Source: Streptomyces sp. Root1304 (GTDB lineage Bacteria > Actinomycetota > Actinomycetes > Streptomycetales > Streptomycetaceae). From it: a stretch of DNA of 64,000 nt. The notes under the pieces are model-generated. The model worked only from the letters and a program-made list of their open reading frames with translations. It searched no databases and was not told the origin of the DNA. The translations under genes and the position numbers were made by a program. The stretch covers positions 321,181 to 385,180 of the forward strand of contig NZ_LMEP01000002.1 of the NCBI RefSeq assembly GCF_001426405.1, written 5' to 3'. Shown here one piece after another: positions 23,110-31,628 of the stretch. Positions within the stretch are counted from its first letter, which is position 1, and each line of letters opens with the position of its first letter.

Positions 23110-23976
23110 GTGCTGGAGCGGCTCAACCAGGCACTCGACCACATCGAGGACCGCCTCCGCGGCGACCTCGACCCGGCCGAACTCGCCCGGATCGCCATGA
23201 CCTCGGAGTACCACTTCCGCCGGCTGTTCTCGGCCCTCGCCGGAATGCCGCTGTCGGAGTACGTACGGCGCCGGCGGCTCACCCTCGCGGGCGCCGAGGT
23301 GCTCGCCGGGGAACGGACACTCCTGGAGATCGCGGTCCGGTACGGCTACGGCTCCGGGGAGGCCTTCGCCCGCGCGTTCCGCGCGGTGCACGGCACCGGC
23401 CCCGGCGAGGCCCGCCGCACGGGGGCCGCGCTGCACGCCCAGCCGCGGATGTCCTTCCGTCTCGTCGTCGAAGGGAAGAGCAGCATGCGGTACAGGGTCG
23501 TGGAGAAGGAAGCCTTCCGGATCATCGGGCGCGGAGCCCGCGTCCCCCTGGTCCACGAGGGGGAGAACCCCGCCATCGCCGCGCACATCAGATCCATCGG
23601 CCAGGAGGCCCTGGCCCGGCTCGCGGGCCTCTCGGACGGGGAGCCCGCGGGCGTCGTCTCGGCGGTCACCCACCTCTCGGACAGCCGCGAGGAGGGCGCC
23701 GAACTGGACTACTGGCACGGGGCCGTCAGCGGCGCCGAGGTACCGGAGGAGTTCGGGGCGCTCGACGTGCCCGCCGGCACCTGGGCGGTCTTCGAGAACG
23801 ACGGCCCGTACCCGCAGGCACTCCAGTACCTGTGGCGGGACGTCTTCACCCAGTGGTTCCCGTCGAACCCGTACGCGAGCCGGCCCGGCCCCGAGATTCT
23901 GAACGTCCGCCCTTCGGAGGACTGGACGACGGCACGGGCGGCGCTGTGGATCCCGGTGGAACGCACGGCGGAGTGA
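23110..23976 (+). CDS. AraC-type regulator with GyrI-like effector domain
   Basis: The 288-residue protein has an N-terminal AraC double HTH (about 1-110: LNQALDHIEDRLRGDLDPAE, YHFRRLFSALAGMPLSEYVRRRRL, IAVRYGYGSGEAFARAFRAVHG). The C-terminal GyrI-like/SOUL-type ligand-binding domain (about 118-285) has FRIIGRGARVPL and WAVFENDGPYPQALQYLWRDVFTQWFPS. This matches the Rob/SoxS-like architecture of drug- or metabolite-responsive activators. A GTG start at 23110 follows AAAGGAAGG. No cotranscribed target is seen; the terminator at 24031 follows. Its target genes are unknown. Confidence 0.88.
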   Translation: MLERLNQALDHIEDRLRGDLDPAELARIAMTSEYHFRRLFSALAGMPLSEYVRRRRLTLAGAEVLAGERTLLEIAVRYGYGSGEAFARAFRAVHGTGPGEARRTGAALHAQPRMSFRLVVEGKSSMRYRVVEKEAFRIIGRGARVPLVHEGENPAIAAHIRSIGQEALARLAGLSDGEPAGVVSAVTHLSDSREEGAELDYWHGAVSGAEVPEEFGALDVPAGTWAVFENDGPYPQALQYLWRDVFTQWFPSNPYASRPGPEILNVRPSEDWTTARAALWIPVERTAE

Positions 23977-24030
23977 CGACCGTACGGCCGCGCGGGCGCA
24001 CCCGCCCCCGGGGCCGTACACCCCGAAGCG

Positions 24031-24062
24031 GAAGGGCCGGTGGGATCTCCCACCGGCCCTTC
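24031..24062. terminator. Bidirectional hairpin terminator
   Basis: GAAGGGCCGGTGGGA (24031-24045) and TCCCACCGGCCCTTC (24048-24062) form a perfect 15-bp inverted repeat between the convergent AraC-type gene (ends 23976) and mqnE (ends 24088). It can terminate both transcripts. Confidence 0.8.
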
Positions 24063-24087
24063 TCGCCGTCCGTCTCCGCCCGGGGCG

Positions 24088-25251
24088 TCAGACCCGCATC
24101 GGCTGCGGCGACTCGCGCCGGTTCGCGTCCGGGCCCGGGTACTCGCGGATGATCTCGTACCGGGTGTTCCGCTCGACCGGCCGGAAGCCCGCGTCGCGGA
24201 TGAGGTCGAGCAGGTCCTCGCGGCCCAGCTTGTTCGGCGTGCCGTAGTTGTCGGCGTCGTGCGTGATCTTGTACTCGACGACCGAGCCGTCCATGTCGTC
24301 GGCGCCGTGCTGGAGCGCGAGCTGCGCCGTCTGCACGCCGTGCATCACCCAGAAGACCTTGACGTGCGGCACGTTGTCGAAGAGCAGCCGGGAGACCGCG
24401 AAGGTCTTCAGCGCCTCGGCACCGGTCGCCATCGTGGTGCGCGCCTGGAGCTTGTTGCGGACCTTGCCGTCCTGCATGTCGACGAAGTCGTGCTGGTAGC
24501 GCAGCGGGATGAAGACCTGGAAGCCGCCGGTCTCGTCCTGGAGCTCACGCAGCCGCAGCACGTGGTCCACGCGGTGGCGCGGCTCCTCGATGTGCCCGTA
24601 CAGCATGGTCGCCGGGGTCTTGAGACCCTTCTCGTGGGCGAGCCGGTGGATCCGGGACCAGTCCTCCCAGTGGGTGCGGTGGTCCACGATGTGCTGCCGG
24701 ACCTCCCAGTCGAAGATCTCGGCGCCGCCGCCGGTCAGCGACTCCAGACCGGCCTCGATCAGCTCGTCGAGGATGTCGGAGGCCGACAGCCCGGAGATCG
24801 TCTCGAAGTGGTGGATCTCCGTGGCGGTGAACGCCTTCAGGGAGACGTTCGGCAGGGCCTTCTTGAGCTCGGAGAGGGAGCGCGGGTAGTACCGCCAGGG
24901 CAGGTTGGGGTGCAGCCCGTTGACGATGTGCAGCTCGGTGAGGTTCTCGTTCTCCATCGCCTTCGCGAGGCGCACGGCCTCCTCGATGCGCATGGTGTAC
25001 GCGTCCTTCTCACCCGGCTTGCGCTGGAACGAGCAGTAGGCGCAGGAGGCGGTGCACACGTTCGTCATGTTCAGATGACGGTTCACGTTGAAGTGCACCA
25101 CGTCGCCGTTCTTGCGCGTCCGGACCTCGTGGGCCAGACCGCCGAGCCAGGCGAGGTCGTCGGACTCGTACAGCGCGATGCCGTCCTCACGGCTCAGCCG
25201 CTCACCGTCCCGGACCTTCTGCTCCAGCTCCCGCTTGAGCCCAGCGTCCAT
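24088..25251 (-). CDS. mqnE: Aminodeoxyfutalosine synthase, menaquinone biosynthesis
   Basis: The 387-residue radical SAM enzyme has the cluster motif C-x3-C-x2-C at residues 66, 70 and 73 (NVCTASCAYCSF), preceded by NRHLNMTN. Its overall sequence (IVNGLHPNLPWRYYP, TGGGAEIFDWEVR, LYGHIEEPRHRVDHV) is that of MqnE. In the futalosine pathway it joins 3-[(1-carboxyvinyl)oxy]benzoate to an adenosyl radical to make aminodeoxyfutalosine. Length is typical. The ATG at 25251 follows GGGAGG. An Lrp-type regulator lies upstream and mqnM-mqnP-mqnL further upstream on the same strand, as is usual in Streptomyces. Confidence 0.95.
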   Translation of the reverse strand: MDAGLKRELEQKVRDGERLSREDGIALYESDDLAWLGGLAHEVRTRKNGDVVHFNVNRHLNMTNVCTASCAYCSFQRKPGEKDAYTMRIEEAVRLAKAMENENLTELHIVNGLHPNLPWRYYPRSLSELKKALPNVSLKAFTATEIHHFETISGLSASDILDELIEAGLESLTGGGAEIFDWEVRQHIVDHRTHWEDWSRIHRLAHEKGLKTPATMLYGHIEEPRHRVDHVLRLRELQDETGGFQVFIPLRYQHDFVDMQDGKVRNKLQARTTMATGAEALKTFAVSRLLFDNVPHVKVFWVMHGVQTAQLALQHGADDMDGSVVEYKITHDADNYGTPNKLGREDLLDLIRDAGFRPVERNTRYEIIREYPGPDANRRESPQPMRV

Positions 25252-25297
25252 CTCCGGCCGCCTCCCTCTTCTCCGAATAAAACCGTGCCAACCGTAC

Positions 25298-25319
25298 TCC
25301 CCCGCCCTTCGGGCGGGAG
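25298..25319. terminator. Short GC hairpin between the Lrp gene and mqnE
   Basis: CCCGCCC-TTC-GGGCGGG (25301-25317) with extending TCC/AGG forms a tight stem-loop 22 bp after the Lrp gene stop on the minus strand. It probably ends the lrp transcript, so mqnE would need its own promoter in the 25252-25297 region. Confidence 0.6.
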
Positions 25320-25340
25320 GTACCCCCGTTCCGCTTCGCC

Positions 25341-25796
25341 TCAGGCCTCTTCGGGCAGCTCCCCGACCCGGTTCTCCCACTTGGTGGAGAGCACGACCGT
25401 CGTACGGGTACGGGAGACGCCCTTGGTGCCGCTGAGGCGGCGGATCGTCTTCTCCAGGCCGTCGACGTCGCCGACGCGCACCTTGAGCATGAACGAGTCG
25501 TCGCCGGCGATGAACCAGCAGTCCTCGATCTCCGCCAGGTCCTTGAGGCGGCGGGCCACGTCCTCGTGGTCGGCCGCGTCCGAGAGCGAGATGCCGATGA
25601 GGGCGGTCGCGCCGAGGCCGAGCGAGGCGGCGTCGACGGTGGCGCGGTAGCCGGTGATGACCCCGGCCGCCTCAAGACGGTTGATGCGGTCGGTGACGGA
25701 GGGGCCGGAGAGCCCGACGAGCCGGCCGAGCTCGGCGTACGAGGCGCGTCCGTTCTCACGCAGAGCCTGGATGAGCTGCCTGTCCACGGCGTCCAT
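25341..25796 (-). CDS. Lrp/AsnC family transcriptional regulator
   Basis: The 151-residue protein has the standard Lrp HTH (MDAVDRQLIQALRENGRASY, ELGRLVGLSGPSVTDRINRLEAAGVI, residues 1-48) and a C-terminal RAM ligand-binding fold (about 65-145: ATALIGISLSDAADHEDVARRL, CWFIAGDDSFMLKVRVGDVDGLEKTI). It sits within the menaquinone gene cluster, between mqnE and mqnM on the same strand, a placement conserved in Streptomyces as I recall. Regulation of menaquinone genes or amino-acid-responsive control is possible but not shown by the sequence. It is divergent from the 41-residue gene at 25921. Confidence 0.92.
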   Translation of the reverse strand: MDAVDRQLIQALRENGRASYAELGRLVGLSGPSVTDRINRLEAAGVITGYRATVDAASLGLGATALIGISLSDAADHEDVARRLKDLAEIEDCWFIAGDDSFMLKVRVGDVDGLEKTIRRLSGTKGVSRTRTTVVLSTKWENRVGELPEEA

Positions 25797-25920
25797 AGGT
25801 AGATGCCTTCCATTGTCCAGCGATACCGCGAGTTTAGGTATAGAATCTAAGGTACACAGGGAAGACGCCCTGTGAATCTTTCAGTCGATCAAAGACGATC
25901 TTTCAGGAGTGGTGTTCACC

Positions 25921-26046
25921 GTGTACACGATCGAGATGGCCTACGCACGCATGCGCGAGCTGCAGGAGATGGCCAACCGCTCGCGTGCCCACCAGCAGTC
26001 CGCCGCCTCGAAGCGTGCCGCCAAGAAGCACGCGAAGAAGCGCTAA
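25921..26046 (+). CDS. 41-residue basic small protein embedded antisense in the mqn cluster
   Basis: A short ORF starting at GTG 25921, preceded by AGGAG at 25905-25909, encodes YTIEMAYARMRELQEMANRS followed by a Lys/Arg/Ala-rich tail ending KKHAKKR. It is the only plus-strand gene inside the minus-strand mqn cluster, and its stop overlaps the mqnM stop by four bases (26043-26046). GTG 25912 in the same frame is an alternative start, but it would be too close to AGGAG. The amphipathic helix plus basic tail suggests nucleic-acid or ribosome contact; that is speculation. Coding confidence comes from the RBS, position and clean codon bias. Confidence 0.6.
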   Translation: MYTIEMAYARMRELQEMANRSRAHQQSAASKRAAKKHAKKR

Positions 26047-26720
26047 TCAGACCGGAGGGCCGCTCCGCCGAGCTCTCCCTCCCAGCGGCGGTACAGCCGG
26101 TGCGGCACCCCTGCCGCGTCCAGCACCCGCCCGGCGACGAAGTCCACCAGATCCTGGATGTGCGTCGCCCCCGCGTAGAACGCCGGAGAGGCGGGCAGCA
26201 CCACGGCGCCCGCCTCGTCCAGCGCCACCATGTGCCTGAGCGTCTGTCCGTTCAGCGGGGTCTCCCGCACGGCGACGACCAGCGGACGCCGTTCCTTCAG
26301 CGTCACGCTCGCGACCCGCTGCAGCAGGTCCTTCGAGAGCCCCAGTGCCACTCCCGCCACCGCCGCGGTCGAGGCCGGCACCACCAGCATCCCCTTCGCC
26401 GGGTACGACCCCGAGGACGGCCCCGCGGCCAGGTCCCCGGCCGCCCAGTACCGCACGTCCTCCAGCGCCTCCGACACGTCGAACGCGTCCGGCTTCCCGT
26501 CGGCGCCCCGCGCCAGCCAGACCGCCAGGTCCTCGCGCCAGTGCGCGTCCCGGAAGGAGATCCCCGTCTCGTCGAGCAGCGTGAGCCGCGAGGCCCGCGA
26601 CACGACGAGGTCGACGCTCTCCCCCGCGGCGAGCAGCCCCCGCAGCACGGACGCCGCGTACGGCGTACCCGACGCCCCGGAAACCCCCACGATCCAGGGG
26701 GTGCGCTTGCCGTCGTTCAT
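26043..26720 (-). CDS. mqnM: UbiX-family flavin prenyltransferase, menaquinone pathway
   Basis: The 225-residue protein has the UbiX signature WIVGVSGASGTPYAASVLRGL at its N-terminus, a P-A-S-T-A-A-V-A-G-V-A segment near 115-125, and RETPLNGQTLRHMVALDEAGAVVLPASPAFY near 150-180. UbiX makes prenylated FMN from FMN and dimethylallyl phosphate, the cofactor needed by UbiD-type decarboxylases. It sits next to the UbiD-like mqnL and the prenyltransferase mqnP, fitting the late futalosine steps. Length is typical, with a short C-terminal extension. Confidence 0.93.
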   Translation of the reverse strand: MNDGKRTPWIVGVSGASGTPYAASVLRGLLAAGESVDLVVSRASRLTLLDETGISFRDAHWREDLAVWLARGADGKPDAFDVSEALEDVRYWAAGDLAAGPSSGSYPAKGMLVVPASTAAVAGVALGLSKDLLQRVASVTLKERRPLVVAVRETPLNGQTLRHMVALDEAGAVVLPASPAFYAGATHIQDLVDFVAGRVLDAAGVPHRLYRRWEGELGGAALRSD

Positions 26721-26751
26721 GCCGTCGAGCCTATCCGTCGGGGGGCTGGTG

Positions 26752-27654
26752 CTACGGGGTGAGCCCGCGGACCAGCAGGTCGAGCAGGGCGCACACGAAC
26801 AGGGCCATGCCGATGAAACCGTTCACCGTGAAGAACGCCCGGTTCAGCCGCGAGAGGTCGTGCGGCTTCACGATCGAGTGCTCGTAACAGAACGCCGCCG
26901 CCACGATCACCAAACCGGCCCAGAAGAAGACACCGGCGTCGGTCGCCAGGGCGTACCAGACGAGCAGGCCCGTGGTGACGACCGCCGAGGCGCGGGCGCC
27001 CCACAGCGCGGCCGGGATGCCGAAGCGGGCCGGCACCGACATCACGCCGTGCGCCCGGTCCGCCTGCACGTCCTGGCAGGCGAAGATCAGGTCGAAGCCG
27101 CCGATCCAGACGCCCACCGCCAGACCGAGGATGACCGCGTCCCAGGACCACTCCCCGGTCACCGCGAGCCAGGCGCCGATCGGCCCGATCGCCTGGGCGA
27201 GGCCCAGGATGGCGTGCGGGAAGTTGGTGAACCGCTTGCCGTACGGATAGACGACCATCGGGATGACGGCGAGCGGCGCGAGCGCCAGACAGAGCGGGTT
27301 GAGCAGGGCCGCGGCGCCGAGGAAGACGACGACGGCGATCCCGGCCCCGGTCCACGCCGAGCGCACGGACACCGCACCGGTCACCAGCTCGCGGTGGGCG
27401 GTCCGGGGATTACGCGCGTCGATCTCGCGGTCGATGATCCGGTTGCAGGCCATCGCGAAGGTCCGCAGCCCCACCATGCAGACGGTGACGAGGAACAGCG
27501 TCCACCAGTGGATGTTCCTGTCCAGCTGGTACATCGCGGTGAGCGCGGCGGTGTACGCGAAGGGCAGCGCGAAGACCGAGTGCTCGATCATCACGAGGCG
27601 CAGGAACGCCTTGGTGCGCCCCGGCTCGGCGCCGGGTACGGCGGCCGTGGTCAC
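26752..27654 (-). CDS. mqnP: UbiA-family prenyltransferase, menaquinone pathway
   Basis: The 300-residue membrane protein has the UbiA features: first Asp motif in ACNRIIDREIDARNPRTAHRE (N-x-x-x-D-x-x-x-D, about residues 72-84), second motif FDLIFACQDVQADRAHG (about 190-205), and about eight helices. It attaches a polyprenyl chain to the naphthoate ring precursor in the futalosine route (MqnP). GTG 27654 overlaps the mqnL stop by GTGA, so translation is coupled to the decarboxylase gene. The enzyme acts in the cytoplasmic membrane. Confidence 0.93.
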   Translation of the reverse strand: MTTAAVPGAEPGRTKAFLRLVMIEHSVFALPFAYTAALTAMYQLDRNIHWWTLFLVTVCMVGLRTFAMACNRIIDREIDARNPRTAHRELVTGAVSVRSAWTGAGIAVVVFLGAAALLNPLCLALAPLAVIPMVVYPYGKRFTNFPHAILGLAQAIGPIGAWLAVTGEWSWDAVILGLAVGVWIGGFDLIFACQDVQADRAHGVMSVPARFGIPAALWGARASAVVTTGLLVWYALATDAGVFFWAGLVIVAAAFCYEHSIVKPHDLSRLNRAFFTVNGFIGMALFVCALLDLLVRGLTP

Positions 27655-29108
27655 AGGCCGTACTCCTTCCAGCGGCGGTCCACCAGGGCCGCCGTCGCCG
27701 GGTCCGACTCCACCATGTCCGGCCAGCCGCCGTCCCGGGTGTAGCCCTCCTCGGGCAGCTTCTTCGTGGCGTCGATACCGGCCTTGCCGCCCCAGAACTG
27801 CTGGTAGGAGGCGTGGTCGAGATGGTCGACGGGGCCCTCGACGACCGTGAGGTCGCGGGCGTAGTCGGTGTTGCCGAGGGCCCGCCAGGACACCTCGTGC
27901 AGGTCGTGCACGTCGCAGTCCTTGTCGACCACGATGATCAGCTTGGTCAGCGACATCATGTGCGCGCCCCAGATGGCGTGCATGACCTTCTGCGCGTGCT
28001 TCGGGTACTTCTTGTCGATCGAGACGATCGCGCAGTTGTGGAAGCCGCCCGACTCCGGCAGGTGGTAGTCGACGATGTCCGGCACGATGATCTTGAGGAG
28101 CGGCAGGAAGAAACGCTCCGTCGCGCGGCCCAGCGGGCCGTCCTCGGTCGGCGGCCGGCCGACGACGATCGACTGGAGCAGCGGACGCTTCCGCATCGTC
28201 ACGCAGTCGATCTTCAGCGCCGGGAAGGGCTCCTGCGGGGTGTAGAAGCCGGTGTGGTCGCCGAAGGGACCCTCCGGCAGCATCTCGCCCGGCTCCAGCC
28301 AGCCCTCGATGACGACCTCGGCCTGCGCGGGGACCTGGAGCGGGACGGTCTTGCAGTCGACCATCTCGATCCGCTTGCCCTGCACGAAGCCGGCGAAGAG
28401 GTACTCGTCGATGTCGCCGGGCAGCGGGGCCGTCGAGGCGTACGTGACGGCCGGCGGGCAGCCGAAGGCGATGGCGACCGGCAGCCGCTCGCCCTTCGCC
28501 GCCGCGACGGCGTAGTGGTTCCGGCTGTCCTTGTGGATCTGCCAGTGCATGCCGATGGTGCGCTTGTCGTGCCGCTGGAGGCGGTAGAGCCCGAGGTTCC
28601 GGACGCCCGTCTCGGGGTGCTTGGTGTGGGTGAGCCCCAGGTTGAAGAAGGAGCCGCCGTCCTTGGGCCAGGTGAACAGCGCGGGCAGTCGGTCCAGGTC
28701 GACGTCGTCGCCGGTGAGGACGACCTCCTGCACGGGCGCGTCGCCGGCCTTCACCTTCTTCGGCGGCACGTGGACCATCGAGCCCAGCTTGCCGAAGGCC
28801 TCGCGGACGCCGACGAAGCCGTGCGGCAGCTCGGGCTTCAGGAGCCCGCCGATCTTCTCGCTGATCTCGCCGTACGACTTCAGGCCGAGGGCCTTCAGCA
28901 GCCGGCGGTCCGTACCGAAGACGTTCATCGCGAGCGGCATGGCGGAGCCCTTGACGTTCTCGAAGAGAAGCGCCGGACCTCCCGCCTTGTTCACCCGGTC
29001 GACGATCTCCCCGACCTCCAGGTACGGGTCGACTTCGGCCTTGATGCGCTTGAGGTCGCCTTCGCGCTCGAGGGCCCTGAGCAGCGAGCGGAGATCGTCG
29101 TAAGCCAT
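27651..29108 (-). CDS. mqnL: UbiD-like decarboxylase, menaquinone pathway
   Basis: The 485-residue protein is a full-length UbiD homologue: LREGDLKRIKAEVD-like N-terminus (LEREGDLKRIKAEVDPYLEV), NLGLYRLQRHDKRTIGMHW (about 170-190), EVVIEGWLEPGEMLPEGPFGDHTGFYTP (about 262-290) with the E-x-x-x-R/E-x-E region, and an LPLLKIIVPDIVDYHLPESGGFHN stretch. UbiD enzymes use prenylated FMN, here presumably supplied by mqnM. In the futalosine pathway this protein removes the ring carboxylate. First gene of the mqnL-mqnP-mqnM run; divergent from the PLDc_N gene at 29198. Confidence 0.94.
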   Translation of the reverse strand: MAYDDLRSLLRALEREGDLKRIKAEVDPYLEVGEIVDRVNKAGGPALLFENVKGSAMPLAMNVFGTDRRLLKALGLKSYGEISEKIGGLLKPELPHGFVGVREAFGKLGSMVHVPPKKVKAGDAPVQEVVLTGDDVDLDRLPALFTWPKDGGSFFNLGLTHTKHPETGVRNLGLYRLQRHDKRTIGMHWQIHKDSRNHYAVAAAKGERLPVAIAFGCPPAVTYASTAPLPGDIDEYLFAGFVQGKRIEMVDCKTVPLQVPAQAEVVIEGWLEPGEMLPEGPFGDHTGFYTPQEPFPALKIDCVTMRKRPLLQSIVVGRPPTEDGPLGRATERFFLPLLKIIVPDIVDYHLPESGGFHNCAIVSIDKKYPKHAQKVMHAIWGAHMMSLTKLIIVVDKDCDVHDLHEVSWRALGNTDYARDLTVVEGPVDHLDHASYQQFWGGKAGIDATKKLPEEGYTRDGGWPDMVESDPATAALVDRRWKEYGL

Positions 29109-29197
29109 GGGGGCAAGTATCCGCCACCCGATAGGCTTGACCTGTCACCGGGGCCTGTGAAACGGGCTCCGCCACCGCTTCCAGGGGGCTGTCCCAC

Positions 29198-29626
29198 ATG
29201 CTCAGGGCGCTGCTGTTCATCCTGCCGCTGGCGCTGATGATCTACGCCTTCATCGACTGCCTGAACACCCCGGAAGAAGAGGTCAAGCACCTCCCGAAGC
29301 CGGTCTGGGCCATCGTCGTCCTGCTGTTCAGCGTGGTCGGCGCGATCGGCTGGATCGTCGCGGGCAAGGAGCGGCGGCCGAGGACCGGGGGCGGCGCGGG
29401 CGGCTGGGTGGCCCCCGACGACAACCCGGAGTTCCTGAAGTCCCTCCGGGACGAGAAGAAGGACGAGAAGAAGGACGAGCGGGCGGACGGTCCGCGGGGC
29501 GGCGACGAGTCGGCCCTGAAGGACTGGGAGGCGGACCTCCAGCGGCGCGAGGAAGAGCTGAGGAAGCGCGAGCGCGGCGAGGACACCGACAGCGGGAAGG
29601 CCCGCGGCGAGGACACGGACAGCTGA
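29198..29626 (+). CDS. PLDc_N-type membrane protein with coiled, charged tail
   Basis: The 142-residue protein has the PLDc_N two-helix domain ([19 protein letters not shown], then [25 protein letters not shown]) at residues 1-55, as found in cardiolipin-synthase-like and many stand-alone actinobacterial proteins. A Gly-rich linker and a very charged tail follow ([38 protein letters not shown]), probably a coiled coil. The tail has a duplicated GEDTDS unit at its end. The stop overlaps the LysR start (TGATG at 29624). Function is unknown; it is divergent from mqnL. Confidence 0.85.
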   Translation: MLRALLFILPLALMIYAFIDCLNTPEEEVKHLPKPVWAIVVLLFSVVGAIGWIVAGKERRPRTGGGAGGWVAPDDNPEFLKSLRDEKKDEKKDERADGPRGGDESALKDWEADLQRREEELRKRERGEDTDSGKARGEDTDS

Positions 29627-30516
29627 TGGAGCTGCGGCTCCTCGCCACCTTCGAGAAGGTCGCGGACGTCCTCTCCTTCACCCGGGCGGCCGCCGACCTC
29701 GGTTACGCCCAGTCCAGCGTCACCGGCCAGATCCGGTCCCTGGAGTCCTCGCTCGGCGTGGAGCTGTTCGAGCGGCTCGGCAGCCGCATCCGGCTCACCG
29801 AGGCCGGGGAGCGGCTCCTGCCGTACGCCCGCCGGATGGCCGAGCTGGCGGAGGAGGCCCGTACGGCCGTCGCGGTCACCGAGGAACCCTCCGGGACGAT
29901 CGCCGTCGGCACCATGGAGTCCCTGACCTCCTACCGGCTGCCGCCGCTCCTGGAGTACTTCCACCACCGCTATCCGGGCGTCCGGCTGACGCTACGGCCC
30001 ACGCTCGGCGACGCGACCCGGCAGGCGCTGCGGCAGGGCACGTACGACGTCGGCTTCCTGATGGAACCCGGCACCGAGCACGAGGGCCTGGAGTCGGAGG
30101 TCCTCGCGCCCGAGCCCCTGGTGCTGGTGGCGGGGCCGGACCACCCGCTCGCCGGCCGTACGGGCCTGACGGCCGAGGACCTGGCCGGGGCGCGGCTGGT
30201 GGGCACGGAGCCGGGCTGCCCGTACCGCGACCTCTTCGAGGAGGCGCTGCGGGAATGGGCGCCGCCGTTCATGGAGTTCGGCACGATCGAGGCGACGAAG
30301 CGGGGCGTGGCCGGGGGCCTCGGGGTGGCGCTGCTGCCCCGGGTGACGGTGGCGGAGGAACTGGCGTCGGGGACGCTGGTGGAGCTGGCGTGGGAGGCCC
30401 CGTTCACGCTGTTCACCCAGCTCGCGTGGCGACGGGGGAAGCGGCTTCCGGCGCATGTGCGGCTGTTCGTGGAGCAGGCGCGGCGACTGGTGCGGGAGCA
30501 GAGCCCGAGGGACTGA
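29626..30516 (+). CDS. LysR family transcriptional regulator
   Basis: The 296-residue protein has the LysR winged HTH ([61 protein letters not shown], residues 1-62) and a two-lobed effector domain (about 88-290, starting GTIAVGTMESLTSYRLPPLL). It begins one base inside the stop of the PLDc_N gene and is convergent with the DMT exporter, which it overlaps at the 3-prime end by 104 bp. Pairing with an EamA transporter suggests it may control that exporter, as is common for LysR/DMT neighbours, though they are convergent here. Confidence 0.92.
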   Translation: MELRLLATFEKVADVLSFTRAAADLGYAQSSVTGQIRSLESSLGVELFERLGSRIRLTEAGERLLPYARRMAELAEEARTAVAVTEEPSGTIAVGTMESLTSYRLPPLLEYFHHRYPGVRLTLRPTLGDATRQALRQGTYDVGFLMEPGTEHEGLESEVLAPEPLVLVAGPDHPLAGRTGLTAEDLAGARLVGTEPGCPYRDLFEEALREWAPPFMEFGTIEATKRGVAGGLGVALLPRVTVAEELASGTLVELAWEAPFTLFTQLAWRRGKRLPAHVRLFVEQARRLVREQSPRD

Positions 30517-31477
30517 GGGCGGGGGTGTCCCGTACGGGGTCGGGGTCGGTGTCCTGTACGGCGGCGGGGTCGGTGTCCTGCTCTGCTCCGGCTCCGGCTC
30601 CGGTTCCGGCCGCCGGGGCGGGGTTCCGTACCCCCGACAGGGTGACCCTTAGGCTGGCCAGCACGATCAGGGGGACCCCGAGCGCCTGGACGAGCCCGAT
30701 GTGGTGCCCGTACACGGCCCAGTCGACACCCATGGCGACGGCGGGATAGGTGAAGGCGAGCACGGCGATCTTGGCCGTGGGCAGCTTGGCGTAGGCGGCG
30801 TACATGAGCACGTACATCAGCCCGGTGTGGATGATCCCGAGCCCGGCGAGCCAGGCCCAGCCGCCGCCGATGCCGCCGAGCTCGCCGAAGGCGACGAAGG
30901 GCAGCAGCAGGGGCAGCCCGACGAGCACCTGGACGAGGGCGACGAGGTGCGGCCGGACGCCGGTGACGCGCTTGGTGACGAAGGTGGCGAGGGCGTAGAG
31001 GACGGCGGCGGCGAGGGCGAAGCCGAGCCCCTTGAGGGAGGCGGTGTCGCCGGGCCGGACGCCGGAGACGAGGACGAGCCCGGCGAAGGCGAGCGCGAGC
31101 CACCCGAGCTTGCCGCCGGAGATCCGCTCCCGGGTGAGGACGGCCCCGAGCAGCACGAGGAAGAAGGGCTGGGTGTGGTAGACGACGGTGGCGAGGGAGA
31201 TGGAGGTCGCTTCGTACGCCTCGAAGAGGAACACCCAGTTGAAGACGATGAACACGCCGCCGAGGGCGGCGAGCCCGAGCTTCCGGGGGGTGAACCCGTG
31301 CCCGGTGAAGAACCCCCGGAGGAGGCTGTACGCGCCGAGCGCGAGGGCGCCGAAGAGGCACCGGAAGAACACCACGGTGAAGGGCGACGCCCCGGACTCG
31401 ACGACGAAGACGCCGAGGGTGCCGGAGAGCACCATGGCGAGGGTGAGTTCGACGGTTCCCCTGGTCTCGTTTCTCAT
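30413..31477 (-). CDS. EamA/DMT family exporter with low-complexity C-terminal tail
   Basis: The 354-residue protein has ten predicted helices in two EamA repeats (TVELTLAMVLSGTLGVFVVE to about 145; LGFALAAAVLYALATFVTKR to about 290). It is a drug/metabolite-type exporter, possibly for amino acids or related compounds. The family is normally about 290-310 residues; here an extra tail of about 60 residues rich in D, P, A and T (QDTDPAAVQDTDPDPVRDTP) follows. The last 104 bp lie inside the convergent LysR gene. The tail DNA contains a duplicated GGGGTCGGTGTCCTG. Start at ATG 31477 lacks a strong RBS. The stop may have drifted, extending the protein. Confidence 0.85.
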   Translation of the reverse strand: MRNETRGTVELTLAMVLSGTLGVFVVESGASPFTVVFFRCLFGALALGAYSLLRGFFTGHGFTPRKLGLAALGGVFIVFNWVFLFEAYEATSISLATVVYHTQPFFLVLLGAVLTRERISGGKLGWLALAFAGLVLVSGVRPGDTASLKGLGFALAAAVLYALATFVTKRVTGVRPHLVALVQVLVGLPLLLPFVAFGELGGIGGGWAWLAGLGIIHTGLMYVLMYAAYAKLPTAKIAVLAFTYPAVAMGVDWAVYGHHIGLVQALGVPLIVLASLRVTLSGVRNPAPAAGTGAGAGAEQDTDPAAVQDTDPDPVRDTPALSPSGSAPAPVAAPAPRTAAHAPEAASPVATRAG

Positions 31478-31628
31478 GGGAACGACGCTACGAACGGCGC
31501 GCCCGCCGGTCCACGAGCCAGTGGGGGGTCCTGCCGATGGGGGCGATAGCCGGGGCCGATCGGGCCATGGAATACCCCTGGGCGAGAGCGAGTTGGCACC
31601 GGAACACCCCTGACACCGGAGTACGGAC

